A stretch of 64,000 bases of DNA from Clostridium fallax (lineage in GTDB: Bacteria > Bacillota > Clostridia > Clostridiales > Clostridiaceae), in assembly GCF_900129365.1 (NCBI RefSeq), contig NZ_FQVM01000014.1:3472-67471 (forward strand), given 5' to 3'. The notes under the pieces are model-generated. The model saw only the letters and a list, made by a program, of their open reading frames with translations. It was not told the DNA's origin and did no database searches. Every line of letters starts with the position of its first letter. The stretch's first letter is position 1. Position numbers and translations under genes: made by a program. Shown piece after piece: positions 1 to 9,078 of this stretch.

Positions 1-1
1 A

Positions 2-859
2 AAACACTATCCTTTAGATTTATCTCATAACTATTCTATGAATGATTATGATATATCTGATATTTATAATCTTATGAAATGTAAAAATCTAAAGCAAAGG
101 GCAAAAATAGATGGGCTATCTAGTGATAGAGCTGACGTAATTTTAGGAGCAGTAACAATTTTAAATAGAATTACTAAATATACAAATATTGAAAAAATAA
201 CTTTATGCGGTAGAGGATTAAGAGAAGGTATCTTAAATCAATATTTAAATCAAAATTATCCTTCTTCTAAAGAAGATATATTAGAATTTAGTATTCATGG
301 AATTATGGAAACATTAAATATGAATGTTTCTCATGCAAATAATGTTTATAGATTAACTAAAAAACTTTTTACAGAATTAAAATCTCTCCATAAATTAGGG
401 GATAATTATCAAAATATCATAAAGACTTCCGCCTTACTTCATGATTGTGGCATAAGCATTAGATATTATGATCACCATCTTCACTCAATGTATATAATTC
501 TAAACTCACATATAAATGGATTATCGCATAAAGAAATCCTTATTAGTGGATTTGCAGCAGCTTTCCATAGAAATAATAATTTTCATATTCCATTAGTAAA
601 ATTTTCAGGAATTTTAAATAAATTAGATGTAGCTGCAACAGAAAAAATAGGAATACTTCTTAGAATTGCAGAAGGTCTTGATAGAAGCTTAGATGGATCT
701 GTTTATGATTTAAATATTTCTATAAAGGAAGATACTGTAGAAATTTTACTTTATTCTAATAATGATTTAGATTTAGAAATTCATCAAGCTTTAAGATCTA
801 AAGATAAATTCTCTGAAATTTATCAAAAAGAACTTATTATAAAAAAGGCAGAAATATAA
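2..859 (+). CDS. Ppx/GppA-type exopolyphosphatase, C-terminal part (5' end outside window)
   Basis: The frame is open to the first base of the window, so this is the 3' part of a longer gene and the ATG at 38 is internal. The residues around 25-70 (GLSSDRADVILGAVTIL, then CGRGLREGIL) match the end of the Ppx/GppA phosphatase domain. That domain removes terminal phosphate from polyphosphate or pppGpp. The remainder looks like the helical HD-type region that follows it, with LLHDCG near residue 135 and further histidines. It is followed by a hairpin terminator. The family call is firm. The choice between polyphosphate and pppGpp as substrate cannot be made from this fragment. Confidence 0.85.
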   Translation, partial: KHYPLDLSHNYSMNDYDISDIYNLMKCKNLKQRAKIDGLSSDRADVILGAVTILNRITKYTNIEKITLCGRGLREGILNQYLNQNYPSSKEDILEFSIHGIMETLNMNVSHANNVYRLTKKLFTELKSLHKLGDNYQNIIKTSALLHDCGISIRYYDHHLHSMYIILNSHINGLSHKEILISGFAAAFHRNNNFHIPLVKFSGILNKLDVAATEKIGILLRIAEGLDRSLDGSVYDLNISIKEDTVEILLYSNNDLDLEIHQALRSKDKFSEIYQKELIIKKAEI

Positions 860-892
860 ATCTTAAACATAAGTTTTCTAATAAAAGAAAAA

Positions 893-940
893 AGCTGTTT
901 TAATATGGAATTAAGTTTCCTCCTTAAGACAGCTAATTTT
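893..940 (+). terminator. Intrinsic terminator after the exopolyphosphatase gene
   Basis: A 10-bp stem pairs 893-902 with 925-934 (one G-U pair), followed by a short T-rich stretch. It lies 34 bases after the stop codon. Confidence 0.6.
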
Positions 941-970
941 TATAAAAACCAAATATAATTATATAAAAAA

Positions 971-1016
971 TGTATCTTTAAAAATAACTTTAAGCTTATT
1001 TTAAGATACATCTTTT
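971..1016. terminator. Bidirectional terminator between convergent genes
   Basis: An imperfect stem (TGTATCTT paired with AAGATACA, extended by an A/T stem) has an A-run before it and a T-run after it. It can serve the minus-strand exporter gene and back up the plus-strand terminator. Confidence 0.6.
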
Positions 1017-1083
1017 TCTTTTAAAATATTTTATCACGCTATTTTAAATTAGAATATTATATAAATTCTTTTACTATTAAGTT

Positions 1084-2004
1084 TTAAAGAAAAGCATTTT
1101 CTTCCTTAAGATTAACTTTTCCTTTATTCTCTTTTTTATCTTTACTTTCCATAGATATGATTATTACAGAAAATAGTATTAAAATAGTTCCAAAAATCAT
1201 TATACTAGTTATAGACTCATTAAATAACGCAACACCTAATATAAGACTTACAATTGGTTCAAAAGTTCCTAAAATAGATGCTGAAGTTGCTCCTATTACT
1301 TTAACTGCTTTAATAAGTAAAATTGTTGCAATAATAGTTGATACTACTGAAAGTCCAAAATAAGAAAATATCAGTTCTCTATTAAAATGAAGTGTTAATC
1401 CTCCATTAAAATAACTTAACAATGTTATTGTACTTCCTGCAAATAAAGAAAAATAAAAAGTCATAACTTTATTATCTAAAGTTTTTATAGCCTTATTATT
1501 CATACTTAAAATACAACAAGAATAAGAAACACCAGAAACTAAAGCAAGACCTACTCCTTTTAAATTAACTCCAGAATTACTTACCCCTACTAAAAGATAT
1601 ACTCCTACAGCAGATAAAATTAATGCTCCTACTTTATTTTTGCTTAGCTTTTCTTTAAATACTAAAAAACTAAATATACAAACAAAAGCTGGATAAATAA
1701 AATGTATTGTAGTTGCAAGACCTACACTCATATATCTATAGGATAAAAATAAAGTTTCTGTTGTAAAGGTGTATCCTAAAGATCCTATTAAAATTAGGGT
1801 TATAAGCTGCTTTTTACTAACCTTAAAAGAAGTTTTAGTAATAATTCCAAAAATAAAAAGTATTATAGCTGCTACTAAAAATCTAAAACTTAATACTGTT
1901 GATGTATTTGATCCATTATTATAAGCAACTTTTGCAAATATCGGCATAAGTCCAAAAGCTACTGAAGAAAGTATTGCAAAAATTATACCTTTGTATTTAT
2001 TCAT
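1084..2004 (-). CDS. EamA/DMT-family transporter
   Basis: A 306-residue inner-membrane protein with about ten hydrophobic segments arranged as two EamA repeats. It has the family's usual start (AILSSVAFGLMPIFAKVA) and a charged C-terminal tail. The family exports or exchanges small metabolites such as amino acids; the substrate cannot be told from sequence. I place the start at 2004 because GGAGG (2011-2015 on the opposite strand) sits 6 bases before that ATG, whereas a frame extending to 2049 has no ribosome site. It is monocistronic, with terminators on both sides. Confidence 0.85.
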   Translation of the reverse strand: MNKYKGIIFAILSSVAFGLMPIFAKVAYNNGSNTSTVLSFRFLVAAIILFIFGIITKTSFKVSKKQLITLILIGSLGYTFTTETLFLSYRYMSVGLATTIHFIYPAFVCIFSFLVFKEKLSKNKVGALILSAVGVYLLVGVSNSGVNLKGVGLALVSGVSYSCCILSMNNKAIKTLDNKVMTFYFSLFAGSTITLLSYFNGGLTLHFNRELIFSYFGLSVVSTIIATILLIKAVKVIGATSASILGTFEPIVSLILGVALFNESITSIMIFGTILILFSVIIISMESKDKKENKGKVNLKEENAFL

Positions 2005-2072
2005 CTCAATCCTCCATTTTCCAAAACATACAGTTAATATTATACTCATTTTTTTTCTTAAATAAAGAAAAA

Positions 2073-2102
2073 AATAAGATAAGCTAATTAGCTTATCTTA
2101 TT
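2073..2102. terminator. Perfect 30-bp palindromic terminator
   Basis: A perfect 15-bp inverted repeat is flanked by an A-run on the left and a T-run on the right, so it can work in both directions. It lies 6 bases past the stop of the DUF3892 gene on the minus strand and upstream of the exporter gene. Confidence 0.75.
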
Positions 2103-2107
2103 TTTAT

Positions 2108-2350
2108 TTAAAATTGCTCTAAATTACTTAAATTATTGGATTCTTTTCCATCTGGAATACTTTTTAAATATTCTTCTCCAGTTTTGCTCTTACTTATAAT
2201 TACGTCTTGTATTTTACCATTCTTAGCAAACTCTACTGCTTCTTCTTTAGATAAAATTTCACCGTTAGAAAGCTTATAAGCTTCTATTTCATCTTTACTG
2301 TCTTTTTTTATGGCAACTATCTTTTGAGCACTGTATGTTTCATCTTTCAT
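2108..2350 (-). CDS. DUF3892 domain protein
   Basis: An 80-residue soluble protein. The pattern of an Ile/Val-rich strand, then LSNGEILSKEEAVEFAKNGKI, then a segment ending YLKSIPDG fits the DUF3892 family, small proteins of unknown function common in Firmicutes. The start has GGAG 7 bases upstream. It is the last gene of a probable four-gene minus-strand unit (glycosidase, propeller protein, M50 protease, this gene) and is followed by a strong terminator. No function is claimed. Confidence 0.75.
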   Translation of the reverse strand: MKDETYSAQKIVAIKKDSKDEIEAYKLSNGEILSKEEAVEFAKNGKIQDVIISKSKTGEEYLKSIPDGKESNNLSNLEQF

Positions 2351-2409
2351 ACTATCACTCCTTATATTTTATTAATAATAGTTTGCCTAAAATATTTATT
2401 TATATACTT

Positions 2410-3057
2410 TTAAAACATTATAATATTAACTAAAGAAAGTATACTATCAGTTATATAATAAGCAGGTGTTGATATAATATATGGGCTGATTATTACTGCT
2501 CCAAATAAAAGTATATATTGATACTTATAAAATTTATCTATATATTTATAGAAAAACTTAGGAAACATATCTACTAAAACATTAAATCCGTCAAATCCAG
2601 GTATTGGTAATAAATTAAAAATAAATAAATTAACATTTAAAATAATTGAAACCTTAAATATTTTGCTTAATATTCCTAAAATAGTACCAGCATCTGAAAA
2701 TTGAGCAATCTTTACTATAACTCCTAGTAAAAATCCACTTAAAATAGCTACCATTAAGTTAGCTAAAGGCCCTGCAATTGAAACTTTCAAATCATCTTTA
2801 TAGTAATTTTTAAAGGCTCTTCTATTTACTGTTACAGGTTTTGCCCAACCAAAGCCTGATATTATAATAAGTAAAGTTCCTACTAAATCTAAATGTGCTA
2901 AAGGATTTAACGTTAATCTTCCTTCATATCTTGGAGTTTTATCTCCTAACATATCTGCAACCCTTGCATGAGCATACTCATGAAAGGTAAAAGCTAATAA
3001 AATTCCAGGAATCATTGTAAGATAATTTAGCATCTGTAATTTTACTGCACCGGTCAT
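2410..3057 (-). CDS. M50 (site-2) family metalloprotease
   Basis: A 215-residue membrane protein of the compact M50 class. The zinc motif HEYAH lies at residues 26-30 inside the first hydrophobic segment. Further on, LTLNPLAHLD is followed by GWAKPV. The third-ligand segment NLLPIPGFDG comes near residue 155 in a later membrane helix. Members cut within the membrane; this short type has no PDZ domain and its substrates are unknown. The start has AGGAGG 6 bases upstream. It follows the beta-propeller-like gene by 40 bases, so co-transcription is likely. Confidence 0.88.
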   Translation of the reverse strand: MTGAVKLQMLNYLTMIPGILLAFTFHEYAHARVADMLGDKTPRYEGRLTLNPLAHLDLVGTLLIIISGFGWAKPVTVNRRAFKNYYKDDLKVSIAGPLANLMVAILSGFLLGVIVKIAQFSDAGTILGILSKIFKVSIILNVNLFIFNLLPIPGFDGFNVLVDMFPKFFYKYIDKFYKYQYILLFGAVIISPYIISTPAYYITDSILSLVNIIMF

Positions 3058-3097
3058 CTAATACCTCCTAATTTTAAAGTTTTTAATATCTAAAGTC

Positions 3098-4117
3098 TTA
3101 TTTAAATTCTTGAATATTTAACTTACTGTCTATAAGTGTACCATATCCATCATCAAAAATTGAAATAAACTTTCCTTTATAATTATATTTTTTATCTTTA
3201 GATAAATCTATAAGTTCTCCTTTAAAACTATCATTATAAAATATTTGTCCTTTTTGAGAAATTAATATATCATCTTTTTCTACTGAATCCTTTAAGTTTA
3301 TAGTCTTCCAGTCATTTGTATTTTCTCCTAAAGTTCCATATTTTATTTCTGATATTTTTTCTCCACTTAAAATTCCTACATATACAACATCTTCACTATC
3401 CACCTTAAGAAGTTTTACTTTATTTTTACCGAAAGCCAATTTCTTTTGAGGACTGGTTACATAAATTTGCTTATTATAGCTATCTTCATAAAGAAGCCTA
3501 TCTTCATGAGGTATAACTTCTATATTTCCTACACTTTTACACATTAAGGATTCTTTTTTTAACTTTTGATTTATATCTAATCTATAAATTTTAGTATATT
3601 TATTTTCATCAGTAATCTTTAAATATGTAACATCAGTTAAAGTTGAAGCTTCTATAGAGCTTAATTCACTTTTTTTGCTTATTTCTGATATTGAAGTTAT
3701 CTCTCTTTTTTCATTTTTTGCTACATCATAATAGGATAAAGTAAGCATTCCACTATTATTATTTCTCTCTCCTATTAATATTCTATGCCTATCACTTAAC
3801 CAAGTATAATTCATAAGTTTAGAATTTATATTATTTTTAACTTCTAACGTGCTTCCATCCCAAGTATTTGAAACTTTAAGTATACCACTATCTTCATAAG
3901 ATATATATTTTCCATCAAAGGATAATTTAATATTTTTAGAGCCTTCTGGTACCTTTATATTTGCTAACTTTTTAGGAGCCTTATCTTTAACTTCTATCTT
4001 TTTACTTTTTACACTTCCATCACTTTGGAAAAAATACTTATCTAAAAACAATAATCCTGCTACTTGTACAATCAAAGACACTATTACCCACGCAAAAATT
4101 ATTCTAACCTTCTTCAT
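3098..4117 (-). CDS. Membrane-anchored extracytoplasmic protein, beta-propeller-like
   Basis: A 339-residue protein with one N-terminal hydrophobic segment (about residues 8-26) that should anchor it, and the rest outside the cell. The body is rich in strands and repeats units of the kind seen in WD40-like or DPP-IV N-terminal propellers, for example KLSFDGKYISYEDSGILKVS and later YTWLSDRHRILIGE. No catalytic motif was recognised. It starts 22 bases after the phosphodiester glycosidase gene. The ribosome site AAAGGAAG is 14 bases from the ATG, longer than usual. Propeller membership is inference; the function is unknown. Confidence 0.7.
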   Translation of the reverse strand: MKKVRIIFAWVIVSLIVQVAGLLFLDKYFFQSDGSVKSKKIEVKDKAPKKLANIKVPEGSKNIKLSFDGKYISYEDSGILKVSNTWDGSTLEVKNNINSKLMNYTWLSDRHRILIGERNNNSGMLTLSYYDVAKNEKREITSISEISKKSELSSIEASTLTDVTYLKITDENKYTKIYRLDINQKLKKESLMCKSVGNIEVIPHEDRLLYEDSYNKQIYVTSPQKKLAFGKNKVKLLKVDSEDVVYVGILSGEKISEIKYGTLGENTNDWKTINLKDSVEKDDILISQKGQIFYNDSFKGELIDLSKDKKYNYKGKFISIFDDGYGTLIDSKLNIQEFK

Positions 4118-4139
4118 AACTGTCTGTTTAACTTCCTTT

Positions 4140-5159
4140 CTACTTAACCATAACTACTGATGGTACCGCTCTTTCTCCTAAGTGATCTGAAGGATTATTT
4201 ATAACTTCTCCCTCAAAATACATAGTAGTAGATTTTCCTCCATCTAAATTAACAGCATTAACTGCTCCATATTGTAACATTACATCTTGAGCTTCCTTTA
4301 AAGTTGCTCCTATAGAATTTAATATTTGTCGTCCATCAATTACTAAAAATAACATAGAACCATCTTTTCTTTGTCCTATAACTGTTCTTGGAGCAATTCC
4401 CCATCCTCCATCTCCAGTTTTTATTGTTGGTTTTCCATTAACAACTAAAGGTGGTCCAAAACTTATTGCTTCTGTAACATTATATTTTTTTAATTCATTT
4501 GGAGAATACTTTCCTACTAATAATCTGCCTTTATTTGTAATTGCCATCATTTCTACCTTAGCATCTGGTTTTAAGTCATTAAACACTTCTTTTCCATCAG
4601 ATATAATAATTCCTGTTGGGGTTCCTCCATTTCCAGTCCATTCTGAAGTTGCAGAAACATCAGTAAAACCTCCTCCGTTTATAGCTGCCACTGCATTAAA
4701 GTTTTTAGCTATTTGAGAAGTAGTTTGTCCCTCTCTTCCTAATTTAGAAGAATATCCAACCTTTACTCTTGTAGGATCCTTTACAACTAAAATATATCCC
4801 TTAAATTTCTTTCCTTCTATATCATATCTTTCTATAGTGTCATCATGCTTTTTAGGCAATAACACTTCTTGACTATTATTATCTTGTTTAATTTCTTCTA
4901 TAGAATTTTCTCCTAAAATCTCATTAATCTTATCTTTAGATAAAAAAGCTGTAGCTAAGTATTGATGACTTAAAGATGTCATAGCTGCTCCAACTAAGCT
5001 TCTTTTCACATTTTGAAAAGGACCATAGTAAATTAAAAAAGGTACTGTTATCATCGTAAAAATCAATTCAAATATTATAAATTTAAAAAAAGTTCCCCAT
5101 TTAAATTTTTTCTTTTTCATTTTCTTATGTTTATAAAAATTCTTTTTTCTTCTTACCAT
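4140..5159 (-). CDS. Phosphodiester glycosidase (NAGPA-like) family protein, membrane anchored
   Basis: A 339-residue protein with a very basic N-terminus, a membrane segment at about 24-45, and an extracytoplasmic NAGPA-type domain. Diagnostic pieces are AAINGGGF with a following NGGTPTG, the SFGPPLVVNG segment, and LDGGKSTTMYF near the C-terminus. The domain family hydrolyses phosphodiester glycosides, such as the uncovering enzyme for mannose-6-phosphate; bacterial members are linked to exopolysaccharide or wall polymer metabolism. It is first in a four-gene envelope cluster. The start has GGAAG 6 bases upstream. The substrate is unknown. Confidence 0.82.
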   Translation of the reverse strand: MVRRKKNFYKHKKMKKKKFKWGTFFKFIIFELIFTMITVPFLIYYGPFQNVKRSLVGAAMTSLSHQYLATAFLSKDKINEILGENSIEEIKQDNNSQEVLLPKKHDDTIERYDIEGKKFKGYILVVKDPTRVKVGYSSKLGREGQTTSQIAKNFNAVAAINGGGFTDVSATSEWTGNGGTPTGIIISDGKEVFNDLKPDAKVEMMAITNKGRLLVGKYSPNELKKYNVTEAISFGPPLVVNGKPTIKTGDGGWGIAPRTVIGQRKDGSMLFLVIDGRQILNSIGATLKEAQDVMLQYGAVNAVNLDGGKSTTMYFEGEVINNPSDHLGERAVPSVVMVK

Positions 5160-5272
5160 TTCATACTTCCTTCTTCATCATGATATTTAAAGCATATCTA
5201 CATTTTACAACATTTAAATATGAATTTACTACAAAAAATTTATATTTTAACCTAAATTTAATTTTACAAATA

Positions 5273-5321
5273 AAAATGCTTTAGAACTAATTCATAAAAA
5301 AATCAGTACCTAAAGCATATT
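5273..5321. terminator. Terminator after the PhoH gene
   Basis: A nine-base stem (ATGCTTTAG with CTAAAGCAT) is flanked by an A-run and a T-rich run. It lies just past the PhoH stop on the minus strand. Confidence 0.6.
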
Positions 5322-5330
5322 TTAGTAGAT

Positions 5331-6707
5331 TTAAAGCCTAATAGCTGCCTCATTAGCTAATGAGCTTCTTTCACATTCTTCATATTTTAATGTTATTTGA
5401 AAACAAATAGAACTTCCCTTCATTTTTTCAGAAGCATAACATAATCCATTAGATCTTGAATCTAGAAAAGCTTGATCTATTTGATCTGGATCACCAATTA
5501 AAATTACTTTACTACCTTCTCCAGCCCTTGTTATTATAGCTTTTACTTGCTTTGGAGTAAGATTTTGGGCTTCATCTATTATAATCCAAGTCTTAACTAT
5601 GGATCTTCCCCTTAAATAAGCTACTGCCTCTGTAGTTATTATTTTTCTATCAAATAACTCTTCTATTTTATCATCAAGTTCTTTTTGATTTTTATATCTT
5701 TCATTTTCATCTGAATCTACTAATATTTCTAAATTATCAAAAATAGGTCTCATAAAAGGAGCTATTTTTTCTCGCTCAGAACCTGGTAAGTATCCTATAT
5801 CCTCATCCATAGTTACATTTGGTCTACATACTAATATTCTTCTATATTTATTGCTAGGATCTTCTAATATATTTTGTAGTCCTGCTGCTAAAGAAAATAG
5901 AGTTTTTGCTGTACCAGCAGGACCCTTTACAATAACTAAAGGTGCATTTTTAGCATCTGTACATAAACATTCTAACATGAATTTTTGCCCTACATTTCTA
6001 GGTGATAAATTTAGTATTTTATGATCTTTAAATCTTAAAGGAACTATTTTTTTACCATCAAATCTTCCCAATGCAGTTTTTTTGCTATTCATTGTTGAAT
6101 GAATAATCAAAAATTGATTTATTGTAAGCTCTGGAGTAATATAGCTTCCTGTATCCTCATGGAAAAAAGTTATATTTTCTTTTTCCATATATTTATTTTT
6201 AAAGAAATTATCTAAATTTTCATCAGTAGCATAAACTTCTATTCTGCCAGTATACTGTTCATCAAAATTTGGAACTACCGATTCGTAAAAATCTTCTACA
6301 TTTATATTAACTGTGTCAGCTTTTATTCTCTCAAAAATATCTTTAGTTATTAAAAATACATTTTCCCCATCTTCCTTTAGGGCTACACATACCTGAATTA
6401 TTCTATTATCTGGTTTTTTTATATCCCAAGCAGGAGGTATTTTTACATTATAATGATTGGTTTCAACTCTTAGCCTTCCACCGTTAGGTAAATTAACACC
6501 TTTTCTTAAATTTCCTTTCTTTCTAAAATTATCTAAAATTCTAGCTGCATGTCTTGCATTTACTCCTAAATCATTATTTAACTTTTTAAAGTTATCAAGC
6601 TCTTCTAAAACTACTTCTGGAATAACTACATCATTATCTTCAAAAGATAAAAGAGCACTTGGTGAGTAAAGTAAAACATTTGTATCTAATACATATGTTT
6701 TTTTCAA
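5331..6707 (-). CDS. PhoH-like ATPase with N-terminal PIN domain
   Basis: A 458-residue two-domain protein. Residues 1-145 form a PIN nuclease domain (VLDTNVLLY at 6-14, later acidic residues in VFLITKDIFER). Residues about 235-450 form the PhoH P-loop ATPase, with Walker A GPAGTAKT at 262-269, a Walker B in WIIIDEAQNL, and LIGDPDQID after it. PIN-PhoH proteins are thought to act on RNA, coupling unwinding to cleavage. The start codon is TTG, supported by GGAGG 8 bases upstream. It stands alone, with a terminator behind it. Confidence 0.9.
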   Translation of the reverse strand: MKKTYVLDTNVLLYSPSALLSFEDNDVVIPEVVLEELDNFKKLNNDLGVNARHAARILDNFRKKGNLRKGVNLPNGGRLRVETNHYNVKIPPAWDIKKPDNRIIQVCVALKEDGENVFLITKDIFERIKADTVNINVEDFYESVVPNFDEQYTGRIEVYATDENLDNFFKNKYMEKENITFFHEDTGSYITPELTINQFLIIHSTMNSKKTALGRFDGKKIVPLRFKDHKILNLSPRNVGQKFMLECLCTDAKNAPLVIVKGPAGTAKTLFSLAAGLQNILEDPSNKYRRILVCRPNVTMDEDIGYLPGSEREKIAPFMRPIFDNLEILVDSDENERYKNQKELDDKIEELFDRKIITTEAVAYLRGRSIVKTWIIIDEAQNLTPKQVKAIITRAGEGSKVILIGDPDQIDQAFLDSRSNGLCYASEKMKGSSICFQITLKYEECERSSLANEAAIRL

Positions 6708-6853
6708 ACTTATAACCTCCCTTACTTTCTTAATGTCTCTTTAATATTAAATTCTTTATAAATTATATGATTAGATTTATTCCTTTAAAACTTAAATTTC
6801 CAATAGTTTTTCTTTAAATAATATTTTTTTATTTATTTTTATTAAAAATAGAT

Positions 6854-6892
6854 AAAGACTAAATTTTGCTTCTCACAATTAATTTAGTCTTT
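6854..6892 (-). terminator. Terminator after the LCP-family gene
   Basis: A perfect 12-bp stem pairs 6854-6865 with 6881-6892. It lies about 45 bases past the stop of the minus-strand LCP gene. Confidence 0.6.
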
Positions 6893-6935
6893 ATAAAAAT
6901 CATTAATTAAAAATATAATTTTATTTTTATATTAT

Positions 6936-7871
6936 TTAGTTTTCATATATAAATTTATTAATTATTTCAGAGTTTTTTTCTTTATCCATTAGTATAACCC
7001 ATTTACCTTTATATAGTTTGCCTTCACTGTACTCTTTCGTAGGTATTTGTATTTGCTCTATATTAGAATCATTTATTTTATAGGCAAAATATAAATATTT
7101 TAATAAGGTAACAGGTTCTATATTAGTCTGTATATTTTCTAAAGCAGTGGATATTAATGAAGGATACTCTATAGGATTTATATTTTTTAGCTTTTCAAAT
7201 AATAGCTTTAAAACCCTTCTTTGCCTTTCATCTCTTTCATAAATCCCATCTCCAACTTTTCTTATTCTTGCATAAGCTAAGGTTTGTTGCCCATCTAAAA
7301 TTTGTCTTCCTCTCTTTTCTAACTTTTTAGATTTTTCTTCATTAAATTCTCCGATATACTTATTTATCTCTTTTATCTCATAGTCCTTTACCTCTATTTC
7401 CACTCCACCTAGCTTATCTATAACTTCTTCAAAGCCCCAAAAGTTAATTTCTATGTATTTATCTATTTTTATATTTAAATTTCTATATATAGTATCACAG
7501 AGTAAATTAGCTCCTCCAAAAGAGTATGCACTATTTATCTTATCCTTATCATGATTATAAATATCTACATAAGTATCTCTTAAAATAGATGTTAGTTTAA
7601 TTTTATTATTTTTATTATCCAAAGTTCCAATTATTATACTATCTGCTCTTCCTCTCTCACTTTCTTCTCTTTTATCTGTACCTATTAATAATATATTTAT
7701 TGTATCTTCCTTTTCCTTTAAATTTTCTTCCTTTAAATCTTCTTTTATTTCCTTAAAATCTATATTATCTTCTTTATAGGTTAAAGTTTTTATATTTTTA
7801 TACATATATATGGATATAAGTGCTATTATACTTATTATAAGGATAATTATTAATTTTACATATTTTTTCAT
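6936..7871 (-). CDS. LytR-CpsA-Psr (LCP) family glycopolymer ligase
   Basis: A 311-residue membrane protein with one N-terminal helix (about 5-25), an acidic linker, then an extracytoplasmic LCP domain. Recognisable family pieces are INILLIGTDKR, GRADSIIIGTL, LTSILRDTYVDI, KINSAYSFGG and the arginine-rich LAYARIRKVGDGIYERDERQRRV region. LCP enzymes transfer undecaprenyl-linked polymers such as teichoic acid or capsule to peptidoglycan. It has its own terminator and lies divergent from the arginase gene. Which polymer it attaches cannot be told. Confidence 0.9.
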   Translation of the reverse strand: MKKYVKLIIILIISIIALISIYMYKNIKTLTYKEDNIDFKEIKEDLKEENLKEKEDTINILLIGTDKREESERGRADSIIIGTLDNKNNKIKLTSILRDTYVDIYNHDKDKINSAYSFGGANLLCDTIYRNLNIKIDKYIEINFWGFEEVIDKLGGVEIEVKDYEIKEINKYIGEFNEEKSKKLEKRGRQILDGQQTLAYARIRKVGDGIYERDERQRRVLKLLFEKLKNINPIEYPSLISTALENIQTNIEPVTLLKYLYFAYKINDSNIEQIQIPTKEYSEGKLYKGKWVILMDKEKNSEIINKFIYEN

Positions 7872-8088
7872 ATGATCACCTAAAATCTTATTTTAATATT
7901 AATTATTTATTAAAAAAACACTAAATAAAGATAATTTATATATATTATTTATAAAGTTATTAAACTTTATTCTTATTCACACAAAATTCATATATATATA
8001 TTTTATAAACTACTTATATTTTTTTTCATTTTAATATATAATCAATTTTGTTATTTTGATAATAAATATGTATTGGAGGTATGCAGAA

Positions 8089-8991
8089 GTGGATATTAAT
8101 ATAATAGGAGTTCCTATTTATTATGGATGTGATAGAAAAGGCGTAGAAAATGGCCCAAATAAATTAAGAGAGAAAGGTTTAATATCCATACTTAGCCAAA
8201 ATTCCTTAAATAAGGTTTTTGACTTTGGTAATTTAAATGTAGAAATAGTAAGTGAAGATAAAAAATATGAAAATCATAATAAAATGAAATATTTATCTCC
8301 AATTACAGAATTAAATAAAAACTTAGCTCATATTGTTTATAGCTCTCTTAAGGGTGGTTCTTTTCCTTTTGTAGTAGGCGGAGATCATTCTCTAGGTCTT
8401 GGAAGCCTAGCAGGTGCTTCTAAATATTTTAAAGATGACCTTGCTGTAATTTGGGTAGATGCCCATGGTGATATAAATACTTTTGACTCTTCTCCTAGCG
8501 GTAATGTTCATGGAATGCCTTTAGCAGCTTCTATGGGATTTGGATATAAAGACTTAACAAATCTTTATTTTCATGGAAGAAAAATAGATCCTAAAAAGGT
8601 ATTTATTATTTGTGCTAGAGATTTAGATGAAGGAGAACAATCTTTAATAAAAAATGAAGGTTTAAATGTATGGTCAACTAATTACATACAAAATATTGGT
8701 GTAGAAGCTTTAATGGATGAAGTTTACAAGAAATTAGATGAAATAAAAGTTAATAATATTCATTTAAGCTTTGATATAGATTGTTTAGATTCATCCTTAG
8801 TTCCTGGAACAGGTACTCCTGTTGATTCTGGTATGAATTTTAATGAAGTAAAAAAAATATTAGAAAAAATATTAGAAACTAAAAAAGTAAGATCTATGGA
8901 TTTTGTAGAATTTAATCCTGAAATTGATAAAGATAATATAACTTTAAATAACTGCCTAGATATGTTAAAAGTTATAGGCAATAATTTATAA
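8089..8991 (+). CDS. rocF: Arginase family enzyme, probably arginase
   Basis: A 300-residue ureohydrolase. The binuclear manganese ligands are all visible: GGDHS at 97-101, DAHGD at 124-128, and SFDIDCLD with Asp at 229 and 231. SGNVHGMPLA around 137-146 is the substrate-binding loop typical of true arginases, which convert L-arginine to ornithine and urea. I place the start at the GTG at 8089 because GGAGG (8075-8079) lies 9 bases before it. A longer reading from a TTG at 8056 would place that ribosome site inside the gene. Agmatinase is the main alternative. Confidence 0.85.
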   Translation: MDINIIGVPIYYGCDRKGVENGPNKLREKGLISILSQNSLNKVFDFGNLNVEIVSEDKKYENHNKMKYLSPITELNKNLAHIVYSSLKGGSFPFVVGGDHSLGLGSLAGASKYFKDDLAVIWVDAHGDINTFDSSPSGNVHGMPLAASMGFGYKDLTNLYFHGRKIDPKKVFIICARDLDEGEQSLIKNEGLNVWSTNYIQNIGVEALMDEVYKKLDEIKVNNIHLSFDIDCLDSSLVPGTGTPVDSGMNFNEVKKILEKILETKKVRSMDFVEFNPEIDKDNITLNNCLDMLKVIGNNL

Positions 8992-9017
8992 AATCTCAGC
9001 TTTCTGAGATTTTTTTA
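8991..9017 (+). terminator. Terminator after arginase
   Basis: A nine-base stem (AAATCTCAG with CTGAGATTT) and a 4-base loop are followed by a T-run. It starts at the stop codon. Confidence 0.85.
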
Positions 9018-9078
9018 CTATATTTTAATACTCTTTTGTATTATCATATAAATATAGCTTATTATAGGAGGATACATA

